DNA from: RGIG3009 sp045595845
GTDB taxonomy: Bacteria > Bacillota > Clostridia > Oscillospirales > Acutalibacteraceae
Direction of reading: 5' to 3'
NCBI GenBank assembly: GCA_045595845.1
Contig: JAZOBF010000019.1
Location: 1 to 64,000, forward strand
DNA length: 64,000 nt
This document shows, piece after piece, positions 50,268 through 59,798 of this stretch. Position numbers and translations under genes: made by a program. The stretch's first letter is position 1; every line of letters starts with the position of its first letter. The notes below the pieces were generated by a model. The model ran no database searches. It was not told the DNA's origin and was given only the letters and a program-made list of their open reading frames with translations.

Positions 50268-50800
50268 TTGAAATCCTCTCCCTTTGCAAGATGGCGGCCC
50301 GTGATTTTCGCAATACCGTCGAAGACAAAGCGAAAATACTCCTCGCCGTAATGATGAAACCGACGATGGCGAAGCATATCGGCAAGCTGTGCCGCCGTCA
50401 CCCATTGAACCTGTGATACCTCTTCCCGTTGCAGCCGCATATCCGGAACCGCAATGTTGCGGCATACCAACCACACATCACACAACGAGTTGCGCCGTAC
50501 TAATCGGCCGAGTGGTTGAAATTCAGACAGGGGCAAACGGATGCCGAGCTCCTCACTTAATTCACGGCACGCAGCCGTCAACGAATCTTCGCCGGCTATC
50601 ACCGAGCCGCTGGTAACCGCCCACACATTCGGCATAAGTTTGCGTTGCTTGGAACGGCGTTGAATCAGCACTCGGTCCATAGAGTTGACAATCCAGATAT
50701 GTACGACCTTGTGATATTCGCCTGCGTGCAAGCGTTCGCCGCGCCGTATCGTGCGGCCGAGTGATTCGCCGTTGCGATCAAACAGATCCCAATACTCCAT
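50249..50800 (-). CDS. Nudix hydrolase (isopentenyl-diphosphate-isomerase-like)
   Basis: 183-residue Nudix protein. The Nudix box is GSVIAGEDSLTAACRELSEELGI (about residues 62-84). The opening YWDLFDRNGE...GEYHKVVHIWIVN and the LIQRRS segment match the YfcD/IDI-like subgroup, whose members hydrolyse nucleoside-diphosphate derivatives. The ATG at 50800 follows AAAGGGG at a fair distance; an earlier start at 50824 is possible. It overlaps the CDF gene by 19 nt. Confidence 0.85.
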   Translation of the reverse strand: MEYWDLFDRNGESLGRTIRRGERLHAGEYHKVVHIWIVNSMDRVLIQRRSKQRKLMPNVWAVTSGSVIAGEDSLTAACRELSEELGIRLPLSEFQPLGRLVRRNSLCDVWLVCRNIAVPDMRLQREEVSQVQWVTAAQLADMLRHRRFHHYGEEYFRFVFDGIAKITGRHLAKGEDFNCSIKR

Positions 50801-50873
50801 ATCCGTCAACCCCTTTCCAGACATATCTCTATATATTTTACCTTTTTTTGTTGCAAATGTCTACCCTTTTTTA

Positions 50874-50902
50874 TTGACACGGTGCGACAGTTTGCTTACA
50901 AT
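50874..50902 (+). promoter_or_regulatory. Promoter of second tlyA-like gene
   Basis: TTGACA (50874-50879), 17-bp spacer, TACAAT (50897-50902), 23 bp before the start codon. Confidence 0.8.
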
Positions 50903-50925
50903 AGAAGCAAAGGAGGTGTGTAGAC

Positions 50926-51723
50926 ATGGAAAGTGTGCGACTGGACGGACTGGTCAAAGAGCAGTTGGGTGTATCATCCGAAGAGGCACTCGGTCTTATC
51001 ATGGCGGGACGCATCTGGATAGGTCATGTGCCGGCTGACAAGCCCGGTATGATCGTACCCGCGAGCACCGTGATCACACTCATAGAAAAACCGAAAAAGT
51101 ATGCCAGCCGTTCCGGATACAAGCTGGCAAAAGCGCTACAAGTCTTCACACCGACTGTCGATGGAAAAGTTGCTTGTGACATCGGGGCCAGTAATGGTGG
51201 ATTTACCGATTGTTTGTTGCAAAACGGTGCAAAGCATGTTTACTCCGTTGATGTGGCATACGGTATTCTGGCATGGGAACTGCGCAACGATGAACGCGTA
51301 ACGGTATTTGAACGCACCAACGCGCGTCACTTGACGGCGGAACAGCTCGGCAGCACATGCGACTTGGTCACGGCAGATGTATCGTTCATTTCATTAAGTA
51401 AAATATTTCCTGCCATGCGCCGTGTGCTCATTTCCGACGGTATTGCCATCACGCTGATTAAACCGCAATTTGAGGCAGAACGCCGTCAGTTGGGGAAAAA
51501 CGGGGTGCTCAAAGATCCCGCCGACCTACCGCCATTGCTCAATCGTTTATTGGATGCAGCCGCGGAAAACGGATTGTATGTCAAGGGGTTGACGGTATCC
51601 CCCATTCACGGAACCAACGGAAATGTCGAGTACTTGGCCTATTTTGAAAGCGATACACCGCTTTCCGATGCCATGCGGCAACAATTGATTGAACATGCAT
51701 TATCGGAAACACCCGATGACTGA
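50926..51723 (+). CDS. TlyA-family RNA methyltransferase, copy 2
   Basis: 265-residue TlyA-like protein. A short S4 domain (about 3-55) is followed by a FtsJ-type domain with VACDIGASNGGFTDCLLQ and the K/D/K set (SGYKLAKAL, TADVSFIS, LIKPQFE), so it should be active. It differs clearly from the copy at 9807-10643 and lacks that copy's genomic setting. Here it has its own promoter and AGGAGGTG start and is followed 8 bp later by a serine hydrolase gene. Its target may be rRNA at another site. Confidence 0.88.
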   Translation: MESVRLDGLVKEQLGVSSEEALGLIMAGRIWIGHVPADKPGMIVPASTVITLIEKPKKYASRSGYKLAKALQVFTPTVDGKVACDIGASNGGFTDCLLQNGAKHVYSVDVAYGILAWELRNDERVTVFERTNARHLTAEQLGSTCDLVTADVSFISLSKIFPAMRRVLISDGIAITLIKPQFEAERRQLGKNGVLKDPADLPPLLNRLLDAAAENGLYVKGLTVSPIHGTNGNVEYLAYFESDTPLSDAMRQQLIEHALSETPDD

Positions 51724-51731
51724 GGATTGCC

Positions 51732-52691
51732 ATGAAACGAGTATTTCTTTTGATAGCAGTGCTGTGCTTGTCGCTGACCGGCTGTGTGGGCAGTAAACCG
51801 TCTTCCCCCTCTCTGCCCGACACAACAACTTTTACAACATCTACCGTCGTCACCACTACGCAGACTACCGCAACAACGACCACAACCCTAACCACCGTGG
51901 GAGGTTCACTCAGTGTCACCACCACACAGCCGAATTCCCCTGACGGCTTTACACTCACAGACGAACAAGTCGCGTCACTGGATGCGTTGATTGCCTCGTA
52001 TGAAGGAACATTGGCAGTAGGATATTACGATATCACCTCCGGCTATCAGTATACCTATAACGGTACATTCAGTTTTCCGGCGGCCAGCGTTATTAAAGCT
52101 CCGTTTTGTCGCTATGTGTTGGGCATGGCAGAGCAAAAGAAACTGGATTTGTCTGCAACGATAACATATACCGAAGATATGCATGTCGGCGGTACAGGTA
52201 CGATTAAAGATGCCGAGTTCGGAACGGTGTATACCCAAGAGGAACTCATCAAACTGGCCATTCGCAAAAGTGATAACATCGCCTTTAAAATGTTACGACA
52301 GGTGTATCCTCCGACAGGCTTTAAACAGTATGCCAAAGCCATCGGTATCACGGATATCACGGGCATTAAAAATGTCAGTAGCAGTAACATCACTGCCGTG
52401 AACGCAGTAACCTATATGAAAGATATTTATACATACATTACCGGTGATAACCAATACGGAAAAATCTTGGAAAGCCACATGCGAAATACGATTAATCCCA
52501 TGATCCGATCGAAATACCCCGTCGTGCGCAAGTACGGTTGGATGGAGGGGGCGTATCACGATATGGCCATCATCAAAGCACCCCGCCCGTACATTCTGGT
52601 CATACTGTCGGATCACGATGCGGGCTCCGATGAGGATGAGGAAATGTTCCGCGTGATTTCGCAAGCGGTCGAAGCGGTATCCGGAAATTAA
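51732..52691 (+). CDS. Secreted class A beta-lactamase-like serine hydrolase (lipoprotein)
   Basis: 319-residue protein with a lipoprotein signal (LSLTGC, Cys18), a Thr/Ser-rich linker of about 45 residues (24-65) and a penicillin-binding/beta-lactamase fold. The active-site SxxK is SVIK (about 122-125), the SDN-like motif is KSDN (about 178) and the third motif is degenerate (RKYGW). Relatives are annotated as serine hydrolases or peptidases of the wall; antibiotic resistance cannot be inferred. Expected on the outer face of the membrane. Confidence 0.85.
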   Translation: MKRVFLLIAVLCLSLTGCVGSKPSSPSLPDTTTFTTSTVVTTTQTTATTTTTLTTVGGSLSVTTTQPNSPDGFTLTDEQVASLDALIASYEGTLAVGYYDITSGYQYTYNGTFSFPAASVIKAPFCRYVLGMAEQKKLDLSATITYTEDMHVGGTGTIKDAEFGTVYTQEELIKLAIRKSDNIAFKMLRQVYPPTGFKQYAKAIGITDITGIKNVSSSNITAVNAVTYMKDIYTYITGDNQYGKILESHMRNTINPMIRSKYPVVRKYGWMEGAYHDMAIIKAPRPYILVILSDHDAGSDEDEEMFRVISQAVEAVSGN

Positions 52692-52697
52692 ATACAT

Positions 52698-52737
52698 AAA
52701 AACGCGGTGAAAGGCAAAAGCTTTCACCGCGTTTTTA
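52698..52737. terminator. Bidirectional terminator
   Basis: AAAAACGCGGTGAAAG-gcaaaag-CTTTCACCGCGTTTTT hairpin between convergent genes. Confidence 0.88.
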
Positions 52738-52738
52738 T

Positions 52739-54310
52739 CTATAATGTTTTGATCAGTTCCACCGCGCAACGAATACCGTCCACGGCAGCAGAGGTGATCC
52801 CGCCGGCATAACCGGCACCCTCGCCGCAAGGGTATAAGCCCCGAACAGCGGATTGGCAAGTATCGTCACGCAGTATACGAACAGGCGAGGAGCTACGCGC
52901 CTCCACCCCCGTTAATACGGCATCATAGCGATCAAAACCGCTGATTTGTTTGCCGAAACGCGGCAATGCCTGCTTTAAAGCGGCAGACACAAACGGCGGT
53001 AAACACCCTCGCAGATCACACAACGTCGTCCCCGGACGGTAGGAAGGTCGAACCTCTCCGATGGCGGCACCGACAGTATCGGTCAAAAAATCACCGACCA
53101 ACTGAATTGGCGCGCGGTAATCCCCACCGCCAAGTACAAACGCCGCTTGTTCCATCTGTCGTTGCAACGAAACGCCCGCAAGCGGTGACTCAGTCGGCAG
53201 ATCGTCGGGCGTCACATTCACCAGTAAGGCACTATTGGAATTTTCTGCATTTCGGGCGAACTCGCTCATGCCGTTGATACACACGCCGCCCTCCTCCGAC
53301 GCCGCCGCAACCACCACGCCGCCCGGACACATACAAAACGAATACACACTCCTGCCGTCTTCCAAATGGCAAGCAAGTTTATAATCCGCCGCACCGAGTG
53401 CCGGATGTTCGGCAAAATTGCCGTATTGACTGCGATCAATCATCTTGCGAGGATGCTCAATACGCACTCCCACCGCAAACGGTTTTTTCTCCATGGGAAT
53501 ACCGCGATTATACAGCATGGTAAAAGTATCCCGCGCACTGTGCCCGACAGCAAGAATGAGGTGCGTACACGCGATTTCCTCGCACTCGTTTACGGTAACA
53601 CCGCGCAACACATCGTTTTCGATACACAAATCGGTTACCGTCGCGCCAAAGCGAACCTCCCCGCCAAGTGCGACAATACGCTCTCGCAAGCCACGCGCCA
53701 CCGTACACAGCTTATCAGTGCCGACATGAGGCTTTGCTTGCCACAAGATTTCCTCCGGAGCACCTGCCGCCACCAATTCTTCCAGCACATAACGGATGCG
53801 AGGATCTTTAATGCCGGTATTCAGTTTGCCGTCGGAAAACGTGCCGGCTCCGCCTTCGCCGAATTGAACATTGGAGCCGGGATCCAGCACACCGGTACGG
53901 TGAAACAACTCCACTGTTTGGCGGCGTTTTTCCACTGATTCGCCACGTTCCAACAAAAGCGGTTGCAGGCCCGCGCGCGCTAAGATAAGCGCTGCAAACA
54001 ATCCCGCCGGACCGCTGCCTACCACCATGGGACGGTAGGACGGCGTAGGAACATTTGAAATATCTAAAACTGTCGGCAATAACGGCGTAACATACGGCAA
54101 GGATACATACGCCGCTTCGTCATGGGCAACAGACACCGCCGCCGTAATTTCAAAACGAACGGTATCTTTACGACGCGCGTCCACCGAACGCTTATACAAA
54201 CGGCAATCCGTAATGGCTTTTGTCGCAACCTTTAATTTTCGGGCGACAGCTCGACGCAAGTCCTCATCCGTATACGACAGCGGCATTTGGATGCCGCTCA
54301 CCTTGATCAT
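52739..54310 (-). CDS. FAD-dependent oxidoreductase (COG2509 type)
   Basis: 523-residue flavoprotein. An N-terminal domain of about 85 residues precedes the Rossmann dinucleotide motif VVGSGPAGLFAALILARAG (about 92-110). NVQFGEGGAGTFSDGKLNTG follows, a strong signature of this uncharacterised FAD-binding group, and the protein ends with CGEGAGYAGGITSAAVDG. The ATG at 54310 has GGTGAG upstream and overlaps the stop of the next flavoprotein gene by 4 nt, so the two are a coupled pair. Substrate unknown. Confidence 0.88.
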   Translation of the reverse strand: MIKVSGIQMPLSYTDEDLRRAVARKLKVATKAITDCRLYKRSVDARRKDTVRFEITAAVSVAHDEAAYVSLPYVTPLLPTVLDISNVPTPSYRPMVVGSGPAGLFAALILARAGLQPLLLERGESVEKRRQTVELFHRTGVLDPGSNVQFGEGGAGTFSDGKLNTGIKDPRIRYVLEELVAAGAPEEILWQAKPHVGTDKLCTVARGLRERIVALGGEVRFGATVTDLCIENDVLRGVTVNECEEIACTHLILAVGHSARDTFTMLYNRGIPMEKKPFAVGVRIEHPRKMIDRSQYGNFAEHPALGAADYKLACHLEDGRSVYSFCMCPGGVVVAAASEEGGVCINGMSEFARNAENSNSALLVNVTPDDLPTESPLAGVSLQRQMEQAAFVLGGGDYRAPIQLVGDFLTDTVGAAIGEVRPSYRPGTTLCDLRGCLPPFVSAALKQALPRFGKQISGFDRYDAVLTGVEARSSSPVRILRDDTCQSAVRGLYPCGEGAGYAGGITSAAVDGIRCAVELIKTL

Positions 54311-55518
54311 TTGCTCACCGCCCGTGCTGCCGCATAGGCGGATGCCCATGCCCATTGCAAATTATATCCGCCGCAATCGCCGTCTATATCCAGCATCTCA
54401 CCAATCAAATACAAATTGGGTATCAGACGAGACTGCATGGTGTTGGGATCAATATCGCCGATGTCGATTCCGCCTGCGGTGACTTGCGCCCCGCCAAAGC
54501 CCTGCGTTCCGATAACCTTGACCGTAAACCGTTTGATGGTCGCCGCCAAACGGCGGTAATCCGATACCATATCAGAAAGCGAAAACCCCGCCGCACGACA
54601 CACCGTTTGACCAATACGTTTGTGCAACAGACCGGTCAAAAAATCCTCCGCCGTGCGCGCGGGACGAGAACCGAGATGCGCTATAAGATCCTCTTCCGAA
54701 AAAGCGGGAAGTAGGTCGATAATCGCTTCCATCGTACCGTTTTTACGACGTTCCCAATCCCCGACAGCACGCGAAATCTGCATGACGGCCGGACCGGAAA
54801 TACCGTATTCGGTAAACAGAAGCTCACCGACAGTACTGCACAATGTTTCGCCGTTCAGTATGAAAGACACGGCTGCATCAGTGCGCAGTCCTTTCATTGC
54901 TTTAACAAAGGTTGTATCGGTCTTAACCTGCACGATAGAAGGAAACAGCGGTGTTTTGCGGTGACCGAGCGCGGTTGCCAGTGCGTACCCTTCTGCCGAT
55001 CCGCCAAGCGCAGGTGCGGCGGCACCACCGGTCGCCACTATGACATGGCGGGCATACATGGTACTCTCCGCCGTCAAAACGGCAAAACCGCCGTTCTCGG
55101 GACGAATCGCCGTAACCGCCGCACCGCATTGCTCCCTCACACCTAAAGCGTTCATTTCTAAGCGCAAGCAGTCCAACACCGCAGCAGCCTGCTCACATAA
55201 GGGGTATTCTCTCCCCTCTTCACGCGAAGAACAAACGATACCGAGTGATTCAAAAAAATCAACACACGCCTGTGGCGGAAATGCGCTTAATGCAGGTTCA
55301 GCAAACAAGGCATTTGCACCGTGATAGTGCGACACATCGGCTCGGCGATTGGTAATATTGCAGGTACCGTTGCCGGTAGCCAGCAGTTTCTTGCCGACGC
55401 GCGGTGCTTTTTCCAGCAACAACACCTTTTCACCACCCAAAATACGCGCACAAAACACCGCCGCCGCGAGTCCGCTCGCGCCGCCCCCGATAATCACGGT
55501 ATGCCACTGTTTCGCCAT
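54307..55518 (-). CDS. BaiN/HI0933-family flavoprotein
   Basis: 403-residue NAD(P)/FAD-dependent oxidoreductase. It has IIGGGASGLAAAVFCAR at the N-terminus, LLATGNGTCNITN, and a C-terminal GFGGAQVTAGGID and GEMLDIDGDCGGYNLQWAW, all characteristic of the HI0933/BaiN group. BaiN of gut Clostridia is linked to bile-acid dehydroxylation, but most homologs are unassigned and no other bai gene is here. First gene of the flavoprotein pair. Confidence 0.9.
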   Translation of the reverse strand: MAKQWHTVIIGGGASGLAAAVFCARILGGEKVLLLEKAPRVGKKLLATGNGTCNITNRRADVSHYHGANALFAEPALSAFPPQACVDFFESLGIVCSSREEGREYPLCEQAAAVLDCLRLEMNALGVREQCGAAVTAIRPENGGFAVLTAESTMYARHVIVATGGAAAPALGGSAEGYALATALGHRKTPLFPSIVQVKTDTTFVKAMKGLRTDAAVSFILNGETLCSTVGELLFTEYGISGPAVMQISRAVGDWERRKNGTMEAIIDLLPAFSEEDLIAHLGSRPARTAEDFLTGLLHKRIGQTVCRAAGFSLSDMVSDYRRLAATIKRFTVKVIGTQGFGGAQVTAGGIDIGDIDPNTMQSRLIPNLYLIGEMLDIDGDCGGYNLQWAWASAYAAARAVSK

Positions 55519-55599
55519 CCTGTGTCACCTCGGTTTTTCTTCTTAGTATATCGGTTTTTAAACGCGCCGTCAAGTTTACATATTCCGTCAAGTTTTTTC

Positions 55600-55628
55600 T
55601 TGACAAAGCAGTAGAATAAGCGTATACT
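55600..55628 (+). promoter_or_regulatory. Promoter of the beta-helix/glmM pair
   Basis: TTGACA (55600-55605), 17-bp spacer, TATACT (55623-55628). The start codon is about 100 bp on, leaving a leader in which I see no known riboswitch. Confidence 0.85.
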
Positions 55629-55730
55629 ACAAATGGTTTTGTCTCTTCGGACACAAAATTTATACTTTCGGTTTTGCACTCACTACACTCCTTGTGTCGG
55701 TGCACACTATTGAGGATAGGAGGTTTTTTT

Positions 55731-56399
55731 ATGGTCTATATTAATGAACTGTTTGATCTGTCAAAAAGCATTGCGGGTGGATACCTGTCACAGTATACCC
55801 ATCCGTGGGAGGCTTTGCCGCATATCGGTGAACACATCCTGCAATTAGCCAAAACCCTGCCAACGGAATTGTTTGAGCAACGCGGTGAAAATATTTGGGT
55901 TGCCAAATCCGCGAAAATCTATCCGAATACCACGATTTTAGGGCCGTGTATCATTGACGAGGCCGCCGAAATACGACCGGGGGCCTTTATCCGCGGAAAT
56001 GCATTGGTTGGTAAACACGCGGTGGTCGGTAATTCCACCGAACTAAAAAATGTCATTTTATTCGATTATGTGCAAGTGCCGCATTATAATTATGTCGGGG
56101 ATTCCGTGTTGGGATATCGTGCGCACATGGGCGCCGGGGCGATAACCTCCAATGTCAAGAGTGACAAGTCGCTCGTCATCATCCGAAACGGAAGCGGAGC
56201 CAGTGCAGCAACCGGACTCAAAAAGTGTGGTGCGATGCTCGGCGATTATGTGGAGGTTGGGTGTAACAGCGTTCTGAATCCCGGCACGGTCATCGGCAGA
56301 AATTCACAAGTTTATCCCCTCTCTTCGGTGCGGGGCGTAATCCCCGAGGGGCACATCTATAAACACGCACACGACATTGTGCAGAAACGGAGCGATTGA
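55731..56399 (+). CDS. Left-handed beta-helix acyl/nucleotidyltransferase-like protein
   Basis: 222-residue protein like the C-terminal acetyltransferase half of GlmU but without a uridylyltransferase domain. Hexapeptide-repeat turns run from about residue 65 to 205 (IYPNTTILGPCIIDEAAEIRPG, VGKHAVVGNSTELKNVIL, LGYRAHMGAGAITSNVK). The N-terminal 60 residues are helical. The ATG at 55731 has AGGAGG; it ends 2 bp before glmM. Its position suggests amino-sugar nucleotide (UDP-GlcNAc) metabolism; the exact reaction is unproven. Confidence 0.82.
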   Translation: MVYINELFDLSKSIAGGYLSQYTHPWEALPHIGEHILQLAKTLPTELFEQRGENIWVAKSAKIYPNTTILGPCIIDEAAEIRPGAFIRGNALVGKHAVVGNSTELKNVILFDYVQVPHYNYVGDSVLGYRAHMGAGAITSNVKSDKSLVIIRNGSGASAATGLKKCGAMLGDYVEVGCNSVLNPGTVIGRNSQVYPLSSVRGVIPEGHIYKHAHDIVQKRSD

Positions 56400-56401
56400 A
56401 T

Positions 56402-57751
56402 ATGGGACGATTATTCGGAACAGACGGCGTGCGCGGTATTGCCAACACGGAACTGACCTGTGAGTTGGCATACGGCATCGGCAAAGCGGCGGCTCTGGTG
56501 TTGGCGAGAGACGGTCGCCGTCAACCCGTTTTTCTCATTGGAACCGATACGCGCGCTTCTTCGGATATGCTGGATGCAGCTCTTACATCCGGTCTTTGCG
56601 CGGTGGGTGCAGATGTTATCCGTCTCGGCGTGATTCCCACGCCCGCCGTGGCATATTTGGTCGGCAAATACAAAGCGGATGCGGGAATTATGATTTCGGC
56701 ATCACATAATCCGGCCGAATACAACGGCATTAAAATTTTCTCGGGTGACGGGTATAAACTGCCGGATGCCCTGGAAGAAGAAATCGAACAGATAATTTTA
56801 GATGGCAACTATGTTTTCCCCGCCCCCATCGGTGGTAACATTGGGCGGGTGACCGTTGCCACAAATGCTGTCAAAGATTATATCGACCATTTGAAAAGTA
56901 CCGTTTTATACGCGCCCGATAACATGAAGATTGCGGTGGACTGTGCCAACGGCGCATCCTCCGTCACGGCAGAACGCTTATTCCGTGAGCTGCGCACCGA
57001 TGTCCACATTCTTCACAACCAACCGGACGGTGTCAACATCAATCGCGATTGCGGTTCTACACATTTGGAATCTCTGTCCCGTTATGTGGTCGAAAACGGT
57101 TTAGAGCTCGGAATCGCATTCGACGGAGATGCCGACCGTTGCCTGTGTGTGGATGAAAACGGCAACGAGGTTGACGGCGATCAGATCATGGCAATCTGTG
57201 CCTTGGATATGAAAGAACGCGGTAAACTCGCGGGTGATACGGTGGTAGGTACCATCATGACGAATTTCGGGTTTACTAAATTTTGCAAGGACAATGACCT
57301 ACAGTTTATTGCTACTAAGGTCGGTGACCGTTATGTGTTGGAAGAACTGTTGATGGGCGATTTTTCGTTCGGTGGTGAGCAGTCGGGACATATTATTTTC
57401 CGTGATTTTTGCACCACGGGTGACGGTCAGTTGACTGCCATTCAATTGTTATCATACCTCAAGCGAAGCGGTGCTAAGTTATCCGAATTGACCACCGTTA
57501 TGAAAAAATACCCGCAACTGAGTATCAATCTCAAGGTGTCCGCGGAAGGGAAACTTCAGTTTTACACCAATAATGCAATCAAAAAATCAATGGCTGATGC
57601 CAAAAAAGCGTTGGAGGGGGTCGGTCGCATCGTCGTGCGCCCGTCAGGAACTGAACCTCTCATCCGCGTGATGGCCGAAGGTGACGATCCCATCCTTGTA
57701 AAAGAACAAGCAGAAGCTATCGCGGCAGTCATAAAAGAACAACTTCAATAA
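56402..57751 (+). CDS. glmM: Phosphoglucosamine mutase
   Basis: 449-residue enzyme converting glucosamine-6-phosphate to glucosamine-1-phosphate for peptidoglycan. It starts MGRLFGTDGVRGIAN, has the phosphoserine loop ISASHNPAEYNGIK (Ser near 100), the metal loop DGDADR (about 240) and the C-terminal phosphate-binding RPSGTEPLIRVM. The ATG at 56402 follows GGAG; an in-frame TTG two codons earlier is possible. Coupled to the beta-helix gene. Confidence 0.96.
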   Translation: MGRLFGTDGVRGIANTELTCELAYGIGKAAALVLARDGRRQPVFLIGTDTRASSDMLDAALTSGLCAVGADVIRLGVIPTPAVAYLVGKYKADAGIMISASHNPAEYNGIKIFSGDGYKLPDALEEEIEQIILDGNYVFPAPIGGNIGRVTVATNAVKDYIDHLKSTVLYAPDNMKIAVDCANGASSVTAERLFRELRTDVHILHNQPDGVNINRDCGSTHLESLSRYVVENGLELGIAFDGDADRCLCVDENGNEVDGDQIMAICALDMKERGKLAGDTVVGTIMTNFGFTKFCKDNDLQFIATKVGDRYVLEELLMGDFSFGGEQSGHIIFRDFCTTGDGQLTAIQLLSYLKRSGAKLSELTTVMKKYPQLSINLKVSAEGKLQFYTNNAIKKSMADAKKALEGVGRIVVRPSGTEPLIRVMAEGDDPILVKEQAEAIAAVIKEQLQ

Positions 57752-57752
57752 C

Positions 57753-57782
57753 AAAACGCCTCCCGTCGGGAGGCGTTTTTTA
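57753..57782. terminator. Bidirectional terminator
   Basis: AAAACGCCTCCCG-tc-GGGAGGCGTTTT hairpin between convergent glmM and U32 peptidase genes. Confidence 0.88.
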
Positions 57783-59798
57783 TAATATGCCGCGCTTATA
57801 AAGACCGCGCGTGAAGTCAGCGGGCGGTTTACCGCCGTTTCGGTACTGATCCAGCACGCGCGATACCCGCGCAGGTGCTTCATCCGTAAAATGCAGATAC
57901 AAAAACTCGTGCGTGGGAAGTGCGGACAGCATATCCGCCAGATACAGCGGCACGGCATTTAGCAGTTCACTGCACTCACCCGCGCAACGCACCGGAAACT
58001 CCGTGCCGCGCCGATCGGTAAGCGTACTGCCGCCGCCACAGGACAGACAACCGACCGCCGCCGACACGGGACACGCACGAAGCAACATAAGCGGTTGCCT
58101 ACCATAGGCAAAGATACCGATGCACCCTTTCCCTTCCGCGAATCGCATTTGCGGAAAGGTGAGTTCAAAGGAGAGAATAGCCGCTTGAGCGCCGTCCTCT
58201 GCCAGGGCGGATAAGGATTCCGCATTCAAAATATGTAGAAAAGTGCCCGCAACAGGTGCAAGGCCGGCGGCTTTGGCAAGGGGAATTGCACCAACGGTGT
58301 TGCACAACGCAAACGAGGCACCGTCTGCTCGGGCGCGTTCCAGTTGCTTTTGTACCACCACTTCTCGGCCAAACAGACCACGCGGAATTTCTACGCCCCA
58401 ATACGGAACGCAGGGACGCTTGCCCAACGGCACAATCCAAGCATCCGCCTCTCCCCTAATCTGATCCAGCGATTCCACGCGCGCCACTAAACCGCTGAGC
58501 AAGCCGTGTGATAACGCAACCGCCGGCGGCGGCTTATGCACGAACGAAACGGGGGTTGCTTGGGAACGACGATTTAACAATTCTTCTAATACACCGCGGC
58601 GTAACGCATTAACCGCCGACAACGGTACGGCAACGGGTTGTGCCGTAGCGGTAGCCAAAAACGGCGTGCCGCCCGTCTTTTGCAATTGTGCAACCAATCG
58701 GTCGGTATCTAAGAAGTTATCCAATTGAGGGGCTTGCGTGTCGGTAAGCGTGACGGTATGTCCGTCTTGGTCGGTCGCTGTCAAGGTCAACGGATCGGCC
58801 GTTAAAGTCAAGGAAACCAAAACAGATTGCCGTTCACGGTTGTACAGATGTGCCAGACGATTGAGCACTGCCGGAGGAGCGATATCTTCTATACGGCGTT
58901 TGCCGAATAGTGTCTCATCACGCACACCCGTAAAATAGCCATCGGTGAAGCCCGTACGGGAAAACACGGCACGCAAATCATCCAGTATTTGCGTATCCGG
59001 TTTTTTACCGTCTAACAGATCGCGTAACACGGCGGTCGCGGCGGCAACATATTCGGGCCGCTTCATACGCCCTTCGATTTTAAGGGATGTTACGCCCATA
59101 TTCACCAATTCGGGAATATGTCCGTACAGAGAATTATCTTTTAAGCTCAACACTGCTTCGTCTGCATCGGGACGGTGTCCGACCGCAAACGGTAAACGGC
59201 ACGGTTGTGCGCACAAACCGCGATTGCCGCTTCTGCTTCCCAACATGGCGGATAATTCACACTGACCGGAAACCGACATGCACAGTGCGCCATGTACAAA
59301 CACTTCCAATTCACAACCGAGACCGGTACAAGCGGCAATCTCGGATTGACTCATTTCGCGAGCAAGCACCACACGGCTGAAACCCAAATCACGCAGTTGG
59401 CGCACGCCCTCAGGGGTGTGGCAGGTCATTTGTGTGGAGGCGTGTAACGGCATATCAGGGGCACACGCCCGAATGTACCGTGCAAGGCCACGGTCCTGTA
59501 AAATCAAGGCATCCGCACCGCAGGCGCAAGCTACCTCGGCAACTTTCAGAGCCTCCGCGATTTCTCGATCCAACACCAAGGTGTTGAGGGTTACATACAC
59601 TTTCACACCACGGGCATGACAAAAAGCCACCGCCTCTTGGAGCGAGGGGGTGGCGTCGGCATTATCTTGCAGGGAAAAATTTTGAGCATGACGACGAGCG
59701 TTAAACGAACCGACACCCAAATACACCGCGTCCGCACCGGCACGAACGGCAGCGACCATTGCATCCCATGATCCGGCAGGGGCTAACAGTTCCGCCAT
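57780..59798 (-). CDS. U32 family peptidase
   Basis: 672-residue protein. The N-terminal U32 domain (about 1-300) has ELLAPAG at the start, CELEVFVHGALCMSVSGQC and SGNRGLCAQPCRLPF with the conserved cysteines. The remainder has a DUF3656-like middle and a second partial domain. Long U32 proteins of this kind include RlhA/TrhP relatives that hydroxylate RNA, so peptidase activity is not certain. It overlaps the zapA stop by one base. Confidence 0.9.
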   Translation of the reverse strand: MAELLAPAGSWDAMVAAVRAGADAVYLGVGSFNARRHAQNFSLQDNADATPSLQEAVAFCHARGVKVYVTLNTLVLDREIAEALKVAEVACACGADALILQDRGLARYIRACAPDMPLHASTQMTCHTPEGVRQLRDLGFSRVVLAREMSQSEIAACTGLGCELEVFVHGALCMSVSGQCELSAMLGSRSGNRGLCAQPCRLPFAVGHRPDADEAVLSLKDNSLYGHIPELVNMGVTSLKIEGRMKRPEYVAAATAVLRDLLDGKKPDTQILDDLRAVFSRTGFTDGYFTGVRDETLFGKRRIEDIAPPAVLNRLAHLYNRERQSVLVSLTLTADPLTLTATDQDGHTVTLTDTQAPQLDNFLDTDRLVAQLQKTGGTPFLATATAQPVAVPLSAVNALRRGVLEELLNRRSQATPVSFVHKPPPAVALSHGLLSGLVARVESLDQIRGEADAWIVPLGKRPCVPYWGVEIPRGLFGREVVVQKQLERARADGASFALCNTVGAIPLAKAAGLAPVAGTFLHILNAESLSALAEDGAQAAILSFELTFPQMRFAEGKGCIGIFAYGRQPLMLLRACPVSAAVGCLSCGGGSTLTDRRGTEFPVRCAGECSELLNAVPLYLADMLSALPTHEFLYLHFTDEAPARVSRVLDQYRNGGKPPADFTRGLYKRGIL

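Noticed and set aside
51735..52691. Antibiotic-resistance beta-lactamase
   Set aside because: SxxK is present but the third motif is degenerate and the protein is a wall-associated lipoprotein of a broad serine-hydrolase group; a resistance call is not supported.
55629..55730. Riboswitch (glmS-type) in the leader of the beta-helix/glmM pair
   Set aside because: Leader is about 100 nt with no glmS ribozyme core or other motif I recognise.
55731..56399. Complete bifunctional GlmU
   Set aside because: Only the beta-helix part is present; the N-terminal nucleotidyltransferase motif is missing.
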